A stretch of DNA of 64,000 bases from DATIYF01 sp035517775 (GTDB taxonomy: Bacteria > Acidobacteriota > Terriglobia > Terriglobales > Acidobacteriaceae): NCBI GenBank assembly GCA_035517775.1, contig DATIYF010000025.1:1-64000 (forward strand), in the 5' to 3' direction. The notes beneath the pieces were generated by a model. That model did not search any database, was not told the DNA's origin, and was given only the letters and a program-made list of their open reading frames with translations. Each line of letters begins with the position of its first letter. Positions within the stretch are counted from its first letter, which is position 1. Positions 17,079-26,165 of this stretch are shown here, one piece after another. The translations under genes and the position numbers were made by a program.

Positions 17079-18281
17079 ATGAAACCGCACGAGTTTCGCC
17101 AGGAAACCGAGGCCGCTCGCGGGGCCAGCGACCTGAGCAAGAAAAACGGGCCGCTATCCACGCCGATTTACCAGACTTCCACCTTCGAAGTCACCGACAA
17201 CGAAGAGCAGCTTCGCGCCACCACCACCGATCATTTCTATACGCGCTACGGTAATCCCACGCACACCGTCGCCGAAGCGGCCATCGCGCAACTGGAGAGT
17301 GCCGAAGCTGCCCTGCTGTTCGCATCCGGCATGGCTGCGGTCACCACTTCGATCCTTTCCCTGCTGAAGGCCGGCGACCACATCGTTGCCCAGCGAGACG
17401 TCTATGGCGGGGTCACCAAATTTCTGAGCGGCTGGCTTTCGCGCTTCGGCGTCGAGACCACCTTCGTCGAAACCACCGATTACTCTCAGCATGCCGCCGC
17501 CCTCCGCCCCAATACCCGGCTGCTTTACCTCGAATCGCCCACCAATCCCACCCTGCGCGTGGTGGACCTGAAAAAAACTGCCGATCTTGCCCGCCAACAT
17601 GGAATCGTCACCCTGATTGACAGCACCTTCGGCACGCCCATCAACCAGCGCCCGGCGGAACATGGCATAGACCTGGTGATGCACTCCGGCACCAAATACC
17701 TGGGCGGGCACGCCGACCTGATTGCCGGGGCCGTCGCCGGCCGGCGCGACCTGATCGAAAAAATTCACTCCACCCGCACCACGCTCGGCTCGAACATGGA
17801 TCCGCATGCCGCCTGGTTGCTCTTGCGCGGCATTAAGACTCTGGCTGTGCGGGTGCAGCGCCAGAATGAGAATGCGCTGCAGGTCGCCGGCTTTTTGGCA
17901 GGACACCCGAAGGTGCGCGCGGTGCACTACCCGTTTCTGCCCAGCCATCCCCAGCATGCCCTGGCAAAAGAGCAAATGCTCGGCGGGGGTGGCGTCCTGA
18001 GCTTCGAAGTGGATGGCAGCGGCGAAGATGCCCGCCATGTGGCCGAGGCTCTTCGCTTGTTCACCCTCGCGCCCAGCCTGGGAGGCGTCGAGTCTCTGGT
18101 CAGCATTCCGGTTCTCACCTCTCACGCCATGATTTCGCCCGAGCATCGCCGCAAAATGGGCGTGACCGAGCAGTTAATCAGGATTTCCGTGGGAATCGAG
18201 AACGTGGATGACTTGATCGCAGACCTGGAGAAAGCCCTGACCGTGATGAAGCCTTCGCCGGCCCACGTCGAGGTCGGGTGA
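17079..18281 (+). CDS. Cystathionine gamma-synthase / methionine gamma-lyase family PLP enzyme
   Basis: 400 residues of the Cys/Met metabolism PLP family. Substrate-binding YTRYGNPT is at residues 50-57. The phosphate-loop ASGMAAV is near 86, and the PLP Lys206 is in MHSGTKYLGGHADL. Near the end come LGGVESL and SIGIEN-like (SVGIENVDDLIADLEKA) motifs. The family covers cystathionine gamma-synthase, gamma-lyase and O-acetylhomoserine sulfhydrylase, and the sequence alone does not decide which. With thrB/thrC close by, a role in homoserine-derived sulfur amino acid metabolism is plausible. The ATG at 17079 is preceded by AGAGGACAT. Confidence 0.9.
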   Translation: MKPHEFRQETEAARGASDLSKKNGPLSTPIYQTSTFEVTDNEEQLRATTTDHFYTRYGNPTHTVAEAAIAQLESAEAALLFASGMAAVTTSILSLLKAGDHIVAQRDVYGGVTKFLSGWLSRFGVETTFVETTDYSQHAAALRPNTRLLYLESPTNPTLRVVDLKKTADLARQHGIVTLIDSTFGTPINQRPAEHGIDLVMHSGTKYLGGHADLIAGAVAGRRDLIEKIHSTRTTLGSNMDPHAAWLLLRGIKTLAVRVQRQNENALQVAGFLAGHPKVRAVHYPFLPSHPQHALAKEQMLGGGGVLSFEVDGSGEDARHVAEALRLFTLAPSLGGVESLVSIPVLTSHAMISPEHRRKMGVTEQLIRISVGIENVDDLIADLEKALTVMKPSPAHVEVG

Positions 18282-18283
18282 AA

Positions 18284-18400
18284 ATTTCTCTGCAGCAGAA
18301 AGCGGATTCCTCGCTTCGCCCGGGATGACAAACGTGGGCAGTGAGAAACCCCGGGTATGGTTGTTATTCCGAGGAGCGTAGTAATGAGGAATCGGCTTCA
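18284..18400. repeat. Dispersed imperfect inverted repeat (third copy)
   Basis: TCTGCAGCAGAAAGCGGATTCC, then TCGCTTCGCCCGGGATGAC, and, after a gap, TTATTCCGAGGAGCGTAGTA then ATGAGGAATCGGC. This is the GGAATGAC/GTCATTCC inverted family found at 11240-11400 and 12036-12115. It separates two convergent genes. Confidence 0.6.
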
Positions 18401-18415
18401 AGCCGGCCAAGAGCC

Positions 18416-18850
18416 CTACTTCGGCGGGTCCTTCTTCTGCGAAGAATCGTCCTTCTTGTCGTTCTGCTGATCGGTGTAAATGGAATACTGCTGCTGCGGC
18501 CGCTTCATTCGAATGGTGATCGCCATGGTCGTCTTGTTGATCTCAAAATCCTCGCCATAAGTCTGGAAGCCCGGCGCCAGCGCCTGAATACGCAGCTTGC
18601 CATAAGGAATGCCGTCGTAGCTCGCCTTGCCCTCGGCGTCGGTCTTTAACTCCAGACCGCCTTTCTCCTGCTTCCCTTCTTTGTTCACCGAATGCAGCAC
18701 CACCGCGGCATTGCGGATGGGCTTGCCGTTGTAATCCTTCACCACAACAAAGCTCAGATTGGAAACATCTTGGTAATCATCTTGCGCCCAGGCGAGCGCG
18801 GGCAGAATCAACAACGCCAGAAGCAGCACTGCGGCCCTTTTTCTATTCAT
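18416..18850 (-). CDS. Secreted carboxypeptidase-regulatory-like domain protein
   Basis: 144 residues with a signal peptide (residues 1-22, LLLALLILPALAWAQ). The mature part is one Ig-like CarboxypepD_reg unit: VVVKDYNGKPIRNAAVVLHSV, then KTDAEGKASYDGIPYGKLRIQALAPGFQTY. The end is hydrophilic and lysine/aspartate-rich (DKKDDSSQKKDPPK). Such domains occur alone as secreted proteins of unknown function in Acidobacteria and at the N-terminus of Oar-like receptors, as at 60549. No operon partner is seen. Confidence 0.85.
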   Translation of the reverse strand: MNRKRAAVLLLALLILPALAWAQDDYQDVSNLSFVVVKDYNGKPIRNAAVVLHSVNKEGKQEKGGLELKTDAEGKASYDGIPYGKLRIQALAPGFQTYGEDFEINKTTMAITIRMKRPQQQYSIYTDQQNDKKDDSSQKKDPPK

Positions 18851-19007
18851 GGCGGTTTCTAATTCTAGGCCGCAGCCTTGCCGCTGTCACCCGCTTTGGC
18901 GTTTGAGTTCCTTCGTGATCCTTCGCGGCTTCGGTGGTGAGCTGGCCGTGAAATTAACTTAACTCATTGATGATATTATAGTTATTGAGTATCCCAGGCC
19001 GCCGGAC

Positions 19008-19037
19008 TTGACATTTCGCAGTGCCTCTTCTTACAAT
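19008..19037 (+). promoter_or_regulatory. Promoter of groES-groL
   Basis: TTGACA (19008-19013) is a perfect -35. After an 18-base spacer, TACAAT (19032-19037) matches the -10 in five of six positions. The CIRCE operator begins at the last base of the -10, so a bound HrcA dimer would cover the transcription start. Confidence 0.85.
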
Positions 19038-19063
19038 TAGCACTCGCAATGAATGAGTGCTAG
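19037..19063. promoter_or_regulatory. CIRCE operator (HrcA binding site)
   Basis: TTAGCACTC (19037-19045), a nine-base spacer, and GAGTGCTAG (19055-19063) form the CIRCE inverted repeat, identical to consensus except for the final base. HrcA represses heat-shock genes through this site, and GroEL assists HrcA folding in the known feedback loop. It lies about 80 bases before groES. Confidence 0.95.
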
Positions 19064-19144
19064 CAGCCCGGTTGAGCGGCTGCACTATGTCTGTCATCAA
19101 CCCCAAATCCTAACCTCAGAGAGAACGAAAGGAGTCTGGACGCA

Positions 19145-19474
19145 ATGGCTACCAAGTTCACCCCACTGCATGACCGCATTCTGGTGCGCCGCATAGAAGA
19201 GTCGGAAACCACGCGCGGCGGCATCATCATCCCTGACTCGGCGAAAGACAAGCCCCAGGAGGGCGAAGTCATCTCCGTCGGCAAGGGCAAGATTAACGAA
19301 GAGGGCAAAGTGCGCCCCCTGGATGTGAAAGAGGGCGACCGCATCCTGTTCGGCAAGTATTCCGGAACTGAGATCAAGCTGGATGGCGAAGAGTTCGTCA
19401 TCATGCGCGAAGAGGAAGTTCTGGGCGTGATCAGCGGCGCCGCCAAGAAAGAAATGGCCGGCTCACGCAAGTAG
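19145..19474 (+). CDS. groES: Co-chaperonin GroES
   Basis: 109 residues, a little longer than the usual 95-100. The Cpn10 signature FTPLHDRILVRRIEESETT leads into the mobile loop GGIIIPDSAKDKPQEGEV. The roof and C-terminal strand motifs (GDRILFGKYSGTEIKLDGEE) follow, and the protein ends in a short basic tail beyond the usual stop (GAAKKEMAGSRK). GroES caps the GroEL barrel and acts in the cytosol. AAGGAG lies ten bases before the ATG. groL follows in the same CIRCE-controlled operon. Confidence 0.97.
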   Translation: MATKFTPLHDRILVRRIEESETTRGGIIIPDSAKDKPQEGEVISVGKGKINEEGKVRPLDVKEGDRILFGKYSGTEIKLDGEEFVIMREEEVLGVISGAAKKEMAGSRK

Positions 19475-19626
19475 CTCGGCCCGTGCGCCTCGTGTCCCGG
19501 AAGGCAGCCCACTGGAGACCCGAAGCGACACGAGTGCAAGGCGAATTTTTAGAGGGCCGGGTTCCCTGGTGGACCTTCGTGGCCTTAGTGGTTGAAGATT
19601 TTCATTTCTGAAGGAGAAGAGGAACT

Positions 19627-21291
<1,665 letters not shown>

Positions 21292-21651
21292 AGGCGGCCA
21301 TTGGCCGTTAGTCGTTGGCCGTTGGCAAAACCTAGGCCCCATCCTGGCGCGCACTTTGCGCCAGGGTGGGGCTTTTTGTTTAAACCAGCAATGCCTCTGT
21401 GGGGACAGCCGCCCTCGGCTGTCCGGCCGAGGCTAGCTCGGCAGTTAGCAAGGCTTGTGTGGGGCGGACACTGTTGTCCGCCTCGTTTGTTTGGTGTGGC
21501 GCGGGCGCCCTGGCCCGCGAATGCGTGATGCTGCCAAAGCTGGAGCATTCCTACCTTTTTCTTGATTCATCAGCTGTCCGGAATAAGGGGTCAGTGGTCC
21601 CCCACTTCTCGCAACCCCGGCGAGAAGTGCGCCCGGCTTTTTATTCACCGA
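21292..21651. repeat. Gene-free stretch with three consecutive hairpins
   Basis: 360 bases. After the terminator come three separate perfect hairpins: GGACAGCCG-CCCT-CGGCTGTCC (21403-21424), GCGGACA-CTGT-TGTCCGC (21464-21481) and GCGGGC-GCCCTG-GCCCGC (21501-21518). They lack T-tracts. Phrases such as TGTGGGGACAGCCGCCCTCG and GGGGCGGACACTGTTGTCCG look like dispersed intergenic repeats seen in Acidobacteria. No reading frame is convincing here. Confidence 0.6.
21336..21380 (+). terminator. Rho-independent terminator after groL
   Basis: A 15-base stem (GCCCCATCCTGGCGC paired with GCGCCAGGGTGGGGC, one T-G wobble) with a seven-base loop is followed by TTTTTGTTT. This ends the groESL transcript. 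A low-complexity GGCCATTGGCCGTTAGTCG run lies between the stop and the stem. Confidence 0.92.
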
Positions 21652-21897
21652 CTAAAGCTTTTGCCCGGTAGCAGCCTGCCCCGCCAGCAAGAACGTTTTC
21701 GGATACTTTCCCTCTCCACAAAGCTTGAAGGAGCCAAAGTCCTTGTACCAGCTTCCCTCCGGCACGTTTGGTTGTGACTCGATCCAAATGCGAAGTTGGT
21801 TGAGATCAGCGGGGCTGAGGTTGCGGTCGCGCATGCGCTCGACGAGATGGTCGCGTATGCCCGGGGGAAGACGCGGCCATGTTTCGATTTGCGGCAC
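21652..21897 (-). CDS. Small conserved-looking protein, candidate toxin or partner of the RHH antitoxin
   Basis: 81 residues from a GTG that overlaps the stop of the upstream gene (TAGTG), so translation is coupled. The sequence starts IETWPRLPPGIRDHLVERMRD, continues LSPADLNQLRIWIESQPNVP, and ends in an aromatic stretch, EGSWYKDFGSFKLCGEGKYP then KTFLLAGQAATGQKL. I recognise no enzyme motif. The tight pairing with a ribbon-helix-helix gene suggests a toxin-antitoxin-like pair; this is inference from gene order only. Confidence 0.6.
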   Translation of the reverse strand: MPQIETWPRLPPGIRDHLVERMRDRNLSPADLNQLRIWIESQPNVPEGSWYKDFGSFKLCGEGKYPKTFLLAGQAATGQKL

Positions 21898-22151
21898 TAC
21901 TCACCAAAGACGAAACGGCCGAGTTCGTCGCCCAGACGTTTGATTTCGGCCGAGTCGCTGGAGGCACGGAATCGTTCGGCGAGCTCAAAGAATGCCTTCT
22001 CCTTCTGCTTGCGGGCTTCAATTCCTTCTTCGATAAGCTCCAGCAAAACGCGGTTCTCGCTTAGACGGCGGCGTTTGGCCATGCTATCCACCTGCTTGGC
22101 GACCTGCGCGGGAAGCGAGACACTGCGGCGGACTTGCTTCGTGACTGCCAT
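21897..22151 (-). CDS. Ribbon-helix-helix (CopG-like) antitoxin candidate
   Basis: 84 residues from ATG 22151. The N-terminal half is an RHH DNA-binding unit: KQVRRSVSLPAQVAKQVDSM, then AKRRRLSENRVLLELIEEGIEARK. The C-terminal half is charged and helical (KAFFELAERFRASSDSAEIK, then RLGDELGRFVFGE). It would dimerise and repress its own promoter. TACACT (22158-22163, minus) ends six bases before the ATG with no ribosome binding site, as for the antitoxin at 1164. GGTG/CACC inverted elements at 22154-22176 could be the operator. Confidence 0.8.
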   Translation of the reverse strand: MAVTKQVRRSVSLPAQVAKQVDSMAKRRRLSENRVLLELIEEGIEARKQKEKAFFELAERFRASSDSAEIKRLGDELGRFVFGE

Positions 22152-22204
22152 GGCACCAGTGTACACCAGAGTGGTGCATTTGGCCTTGCGGCTCACGTCT
22201 CACC

Positions 22205-22420
22205 AGCCGGCGCAAGCCCCATCCCTTTGCGCTGCCGGTGACCGTGGACAAGATCGAAGGCGCGGCGCTGGTGGACCATCTGAAAAGCCTGGGCTGGACG
22301 GCTCGCAAAGCCAGGTTCCACTCGAAGGCCGATCCCGCACTGCTGGCCAAGGCGAGGGCTTATCTGTGCGCCCGCTGGCGGAGGTTGAATGGCCGGAGCC
22401 AGGAACACCTGACGGTTTAA
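22205..22420 (+). pseudogene. MazF/PemK-type toxin, 5'-truncated remnant
   Basis: In frame from about 22205 the product reads HPFALPVTVDKIEGAALVDH, then LKSLGWTARKARFHSKADPA and LLAKARAYL. This matches the C-terminal half of MazF/PemK endoribonucleases (the VDQ-L-LD-R-ARF pattern). The N-terminal half, with the conserved first strands and RP motif, is absent upstream, where the sequence is instead the divergent RHH gene. The tail after residue ~55 (CARWRRLNGRSQEHLTV) also departs from the family. It is therefore a decayed toxin gene. Confidence 0.7.
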
Positions 22421-22505
22421 TCCCTTAGGGCGGCCGACCTCACCGCCTAGGTACTTTCGTAATCTGCTCCTTTCGTCCCCTTCGTCGGATACTCGGCTTC
22501 GACCT

Positions 22506-23138
22506 ATGAATCTCCCTCCCCAAGCGCGCAACGCTCCGCGCCCCACCCGGGTGCGGCCGGCTGAGTTCACTCCCGCGGTACTTCGCATTCAGGATGGCAG
22601 CTGCACGCCGGGCGAGTTGTCGCTGTACTCGCTCACCGGGGGCCTGCTTTCGCTGAAAAAGCCGCTGCATGACGGCTCGCGGGTGAAGCTGGTGTTTCTG
22701 ACCTCGAAGGGGCCGGTGCTGGGCGAAGCGGAGATGCTGAAGCCGGTCTCCTGGACCGAGCAGCCGTTCCGGTTTGTCTCGCTGAACGAAACCGACCAGC
22801 GCCGCCTGCAGGCCGCCACGCAACCCGTGGGCAATGCGGGCCAGGCTGCCGCGGCTGCGCCGGCGCTTGCACCCAGGGTGGCGGAGCCAACCGAGGCCGC
22901 ACCGTCGCCGGCACGAGCCCCGCTGGTGATGAAGAGCTTTCTGCCGCTCGATCGCGAGCAGATGTGGATTGAGAAGTACCGGGCGGCGCTGATGCGGAAT
23001 GAATCGCCGCGCAAGCGGCTATCGAGGCTGGTGTTCACGACGTTGACTCTGGGCTCGATTGCGGCGGGGGCGGCCTATGCTTTCCAGAGCTATCTGTGGA
23101 GACTGGCGGGCATGATGCCCTCGGTCTTTGGCCGATAA
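22506..23138 (+). CDS. PilZ-like domain protein with a C-terminal membrane segment
   Basis: 210 residues. The N-terminal ~100 residues resemble a PilZ-type beta-barrel (RPTRVRPAEFTPAVLRIQDG, then LSLYSLTGGLLSLKKPL and GEAEMLKPVSWTEQPFRFVSL). The RxxxR and D/NxSxxG c-di-GMP motifs are weak (RPTRVR; LTGG), so nucleotide binding is uncertain. An Ala/Pro-rich linker (105-140) leads to one membrane helix near 175-200 (RLVFTTLTLGSIAAGAAYAF). The protein is likely anchored in the inner membrane. It stands alone. Confidence 0.65.
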   Translation: MNLPPQARNAPRPTRVRPAEFTPAVLRIQDGSCTPGELSLYSLTGGLLSLKKPLHDGSRVKLVFLTSKGPVLGEAEMLKPVSWTEQPFRFVSLNETDQRRLQAATQPVGNAGQAAAAAPALAPRVAEPTEAAPSPARAPLVMKSFLPLDREQMWIEKYRAALMRNESPRKRLSRLVFTTLTLGSIAAGAAYAFQSYLWRLAGMMPSVFGR

Positions 23139-23156
23139 GCTCCGCTTAAGTTGCCC

Positions 23157-23293
23157 GAGACGTAGTTAGCTGAGACGTAGCAAGCGACGTCTCTACGGTG
23201 CGCTTCTCGCCGGGAACGCCGCAAGTCCCGCGCTGGACCTCGCAAGCTCTCACTCAGACGTAGATTTCACTCAGACGTAGCAAGCGACGTCTC
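23157..23293. repeat. Copies of the GACGTAGCAAGC palindromic repeat
   Basis: Two near-perfect inverted copies, GAGACGTAGC-AA-GCGACGTCTC at 23172-23193 and AGACGTAGCAAGCGACGTCT at 23273-23292, with partial copies at 23157-23170 (GAGACGTAGTTAGC) and 23256-23264. This is the same family as at 8285-8374, in the gap between the PilZ and VWFA genes. Confidence 0.75.
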
Positions 23294-23420
23294 AACAGTT
23301 CCGGGCCGGGTTCCTTTACAAATCTTTACTGAAGACCGCACGCAACCAATTGTCGGAGGCGCGTACTCTCAGCTTTCAGGCGATTGTTCCGAAGCTTCGC
23401 TCCAACCGGAGGTATTTCCT

Positions 23421-24590
23421 GTGAAGACCTGTGCAGGGCCGGCGCGCCCATCTGGGGTGCGGCGCGCATCGTGGTATTCGCTGGCCGCGGCGCTGCTGGC
23501 GGCAATGCCGCCTGCGACTATGTTGGCTCAGACGGCGAGCACGCCGGAGGGCCAGCCGGCGGCGCGAATGTCAGTCAAAGTGAAGGTGGTGAACGTGCTG
23601 GCGACGGTGCGCGACAAGCACGGCAAGATCGTGCCCGACCTGACGGCCGACGATTTCGTGCTGACCGAAGATGGGCGGCCGCAGAAGCTCCACTATTTTG
23701 CCAAGGACACGGACCTGCCGCTCACGCTCGGCCTGCTGGTGGATACCAGCTTTAGCCAGCGCGAAGTGCTGGGCCAGGAGCGCGACGCCAGCCGGAGTTT
23801 TCTCAACCAGATGGTGCGCGAGGACCAGGACAAAGCTTTCATCATTCATTTCGACCGCGAGGCGGAGCTGCTGCAGGACCTGACGCCGTCGCATGAGAAG
23901 CTCTCGGCCGCGCTCGACAACCTGGAGACACCGCAGTTGGCGCGGGCGAGCGGCGGCGGCGGAAGTTCCGATCCGGACCCTGATGCGTATCCTGGTGGAG
24001 GGCGCGGGGGGCAGCGCGGCCATATGCGAGGAGGCGGCACGGTGCTGTACGACTCGATTTACCTGGCCTCGGATGAGCTGATGAGCAAGCAGCAGGGACG
24101 CAAGGCGGTGATCGTTCTTTCCGACGGAGTGGACCGGGGCAGCAAAGAGAGCCTGGAGAGCGCCATCGCGGCGGCGCAGAAGGCCAACACGATGGTGTAC
24201 GCCATCTACTTCAAGGGTGAAGAAGGCTTCAACCGCGGCGGGGGCTTTGGCGGGAGGCACGGCGGCTGGGGCGGAGGCATGGGCGGGCCGATGGGCGGGG
24301 GCGGCATGGGGCGAGGACGGTATCCTCGAGAAGAGCAGCAGCGGCCCGACGGAAAGAAGATTCTGGAGCGCATTTCGCAGGAAACCGGCGGACGCCTGTT
24401 TGAGGTCTCGAAGAAGGAGCCGGTGGAGCAGATTTACGCCTCAATTGAAGAAGAACTGCGCAACCAGTACAACCTGGGGTTTACGCCGGATTCCGAAGGC
24501 GCCGGGCCCGGCTATCACAAGATCGAACTCACCACAAAAAAGAAAGACCTGACGGTGCAGGCGCGGCAGGGATTTTATGTGGCGGAGTAA
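23421..24590 (+). CDS. Secreted VWFA-related Acidobacterial-domain protein
   Basis: 389 residues from GTG 23421; GGAGGT eight bases upstream supports this start. A signal peptide spans roughly residues 1-38. The first domain (VKVVNVLATVRDKHGKIVPD, then LTADDFVLTEDGRPQ) and the following VWA fold match the VWFA-related domain family described from Acidobacteria. The MIDAS begins at Asp108 in LLVDTSFSQ and is complete (DTSFS), with a later LSDGVD. A glycine-rich insert (GGGFGGRHGGWGGGMGG) lies near residues 272-297. Secretion and metal-ion-dependent ligand binding are inferred; the ligand is unknown. Confidence 0.9.
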   Translation: MKTCAGPARPSGVRRASWYSLAAALLAAMPPATMLAQTASTPEGQPAARMSVKVKVVNVLATVRDKHGKIVPDLTADDFVLTEDGRPQKLHYFAKDTDLPLTLGLLVDTSFSQREVLGQERDASRSFLNQMVREDQDKAFIIHFDREAELLQDLTPSHEKLSAALDNLETPQLARASGGGGSSDPDPDAYPGGGRGGQRGHMRGGGTVLYDSIYLASDELMSKQQGRKAVIVLSDGVDRGSKESLESAIAAAQKANTMVYAIYFKGEEGFNRGGGFGGRHGGWGGGMGGPMGGGGMGRGRYPREEQQRPDGKKILERISQETGGRLFEVSKKEPVEQIYASIEEELRNQYNLGFTPDSEGAGPGYHKIELTTKKKDLTVQARQGFYVAE

Positions 24591-24659
24591 AGGCCTGGCG
24601 GCGGAAAAAGCACTCTTAAGCATCCAGGGCGCGGAGGACACAGAGGCAGGCAATGGGAG

Positions 24660-26165
24660 CTAGCGAGCCACGCTCTCGGTATGTACGTCAGTATTCTCGC
24701 GGCCAAAGGCGAAGTGCAGAATCCATTCACTTTGGGCCTTCTGGCCATTGACTTCGGGCGGGACAAATTTCCAATCGCGGGAGGCCTGTTCGGCCAGGCG
24801 GGCGAAATACTTGCTTGGACCCGGCGAAGTCAGCTCGGCCGCGGTGACGTTTCCGGATGCATCCACAGAAACCTTCACGCTCACTCTCACATGACCTTCG
24901 ATCGTATCGCGGGCGGATTGCGGCACGTTGGGCAGGGCCTCGTGTAGCACGCTGCCGGAAGGAGTAGTGGCGGCAGTCAGGTTCTTGTTCACCGGCTGCA
25001 AAGCGGGCTTGGGTTGCGGGGTTTCGGCGGGAGCGGGCCTGGCGGCCTGCTCCGCGGGAGGAGACGGGCGCGCGGCCTGCGCGGCGGGTTGCGCCTGGGC
25101 GGGAAGAGCGGGCGCAGGAAGAGCGGGCGCAGGCTTCGGTGGCGGCTGGGGAGCCGCAGCCGTTGTCTCGGAGTTTGTGCCTGATAACGGAGCTTGCGCC
25201 TTTTGCGCCGCCGGATAAGGCGCCGCCGGCGGAGAGTGGTAGATTCGCACGCCGATAAGTGCCACCAGTAGGAATGCCCCTAAGGCCAGCGGAATCAGAT
25301 AGCGCGGCCTTGAGGCGGCGATTTTGGGCTGGAGAAATTTCTCAGGAACGGCCTGTCTTACAGGCTCCGGCGGCCGGTAAACGGGAGGCGGGGGGGCGGC
25401 TTGGCGGGAACTGGCGCCGGGCTCGAGCTGCAACTGGATTTCGGCCGCCGTGCACCGGCGCTCGGGAACCAGATCCAGGCACTTCCGTACGATTTCCAAA
25501 AAAATCTGGGGAATGCCCTCGGGCAGATCGAGCTCGCCGCCGCTGACTGCTTTCCAGACGGGACGGCGCAAGGTCAGAACTTCCACCAGGGTCACGCCGA
25601 GCGACCAGATGTCGCCTGCCGGAGTTTTAGCGCCACCGGGATCGGGGGGATCGTAGGCGCTGGCGCTGGCTTTACGGATGGTTGCGGCGGGGCACAGGCT
25701 GTCACTCGAGAGCTTCAACTGGTCGGCAACCGCCATGATGTTGGCCGGCGTCAGGCGGCCGTGCACGAAACCGCTGGCGTGAATGAAGGTGAGAGTGTCG
25801 AGCAAGGGACGCAGCATCTCGCGGGTTTCAGCGGCTGTGAGGGCACGCTGAGGAAGCACCTGAGCCAGGTTTTCTTCGGCATACTCCAGCACCACGTAGA
25901 GGCACGAGATACCCGCGGCCTCAGATTGGCCGCAGCCATAGATGCGCAGCAAATTGGGATGCTCGAGCTTGGCGGCCTGCTCCCAAAGCGCGAGTTGCCT
26001 GGAGTCTTCTGGGCCGGAAGGAACCAGCCGGATGGCGGCACGCTGACCAGCGGAGCCGAGTTCGGTGAGAAAGACGGCGCCGCCCGCCGAACCCCCGAGA
26101 TATTGCCGCAGAGGGAACTGGTGATCAATGACTTCGCCTTCCAACTGCTTCCAGCTCTGACTCAT
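24660..26165 (-). CDS. Membrane pseudokinase fused to a TonB-like C-terminal domain
   Basis: 501 residues from ATG 26165. Residues 15-250 have a Ser/Thr-kinase fold: glycine loop LGGSAGGAVF, hinge VVLEYAEENL, DIWSLGVTLVEVLTLRRPVW. Catalytic residues are lost: Arg46 replaces the VAIK lysine, HGR (135-137) replaces HRD, and no DFG is found (LKLSSDSL). A proline-rich stretch leads to a membrane helix near 289-308. An Ala/Pro linker (312-395), likely periplasmic, is followed by a TonB C-terminal domain (418-488: HVRVSVKVSVDASGNVTAAE, then ASRDWKFVPPEVNGQ). It appears to link a cytosolic pseudokinase to an envelope partner. Start choice: the upstream extension has no domain content. Confidence 0.85.
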   Translation of the reverse strand: MSQSWKQLEGEVIDHQFPLRQYLGGSAGGAVFLTELGSAGQRAAIRLVPSGPEDSRQLALWEQAAKLEHPNLLRIYGCGQSEAAGISCLYVVLEYAEENLAQVLPQRALTAAETREMLRPLLDTLTFIHASGFVHGRLTPANIMAVADQLKLSSDSLCPAATIRKASASAYDPPDPGGAKTPAGDIWSLGVTLVEVLTLRRPVWKAVSGGELDLPEGIPQIFLEIVRKCLDLVPERRCTAAEIQLQLEPGASSRQAAPPPPVYRPPEPVRQAVPEKFLQPKIAASRPRYLIPLALGAFLLVALIGVRIYHSPPAAPYPAAQKAQAPLSGTNSETTAAAPQPPPKPAPALPAPALPAQAQPAAQAARPSPPAEQAARPAPAETPQPKPALQPVNKNLTAATTPSGSVLHEALPNVPQSARDTIEGHVRVSVKVSVDASGNVTAAELTSPGPSKYFARLAEQASRDWKFVPPEVNGQKAQSEWILHFAFGRENTDVHTESVAR

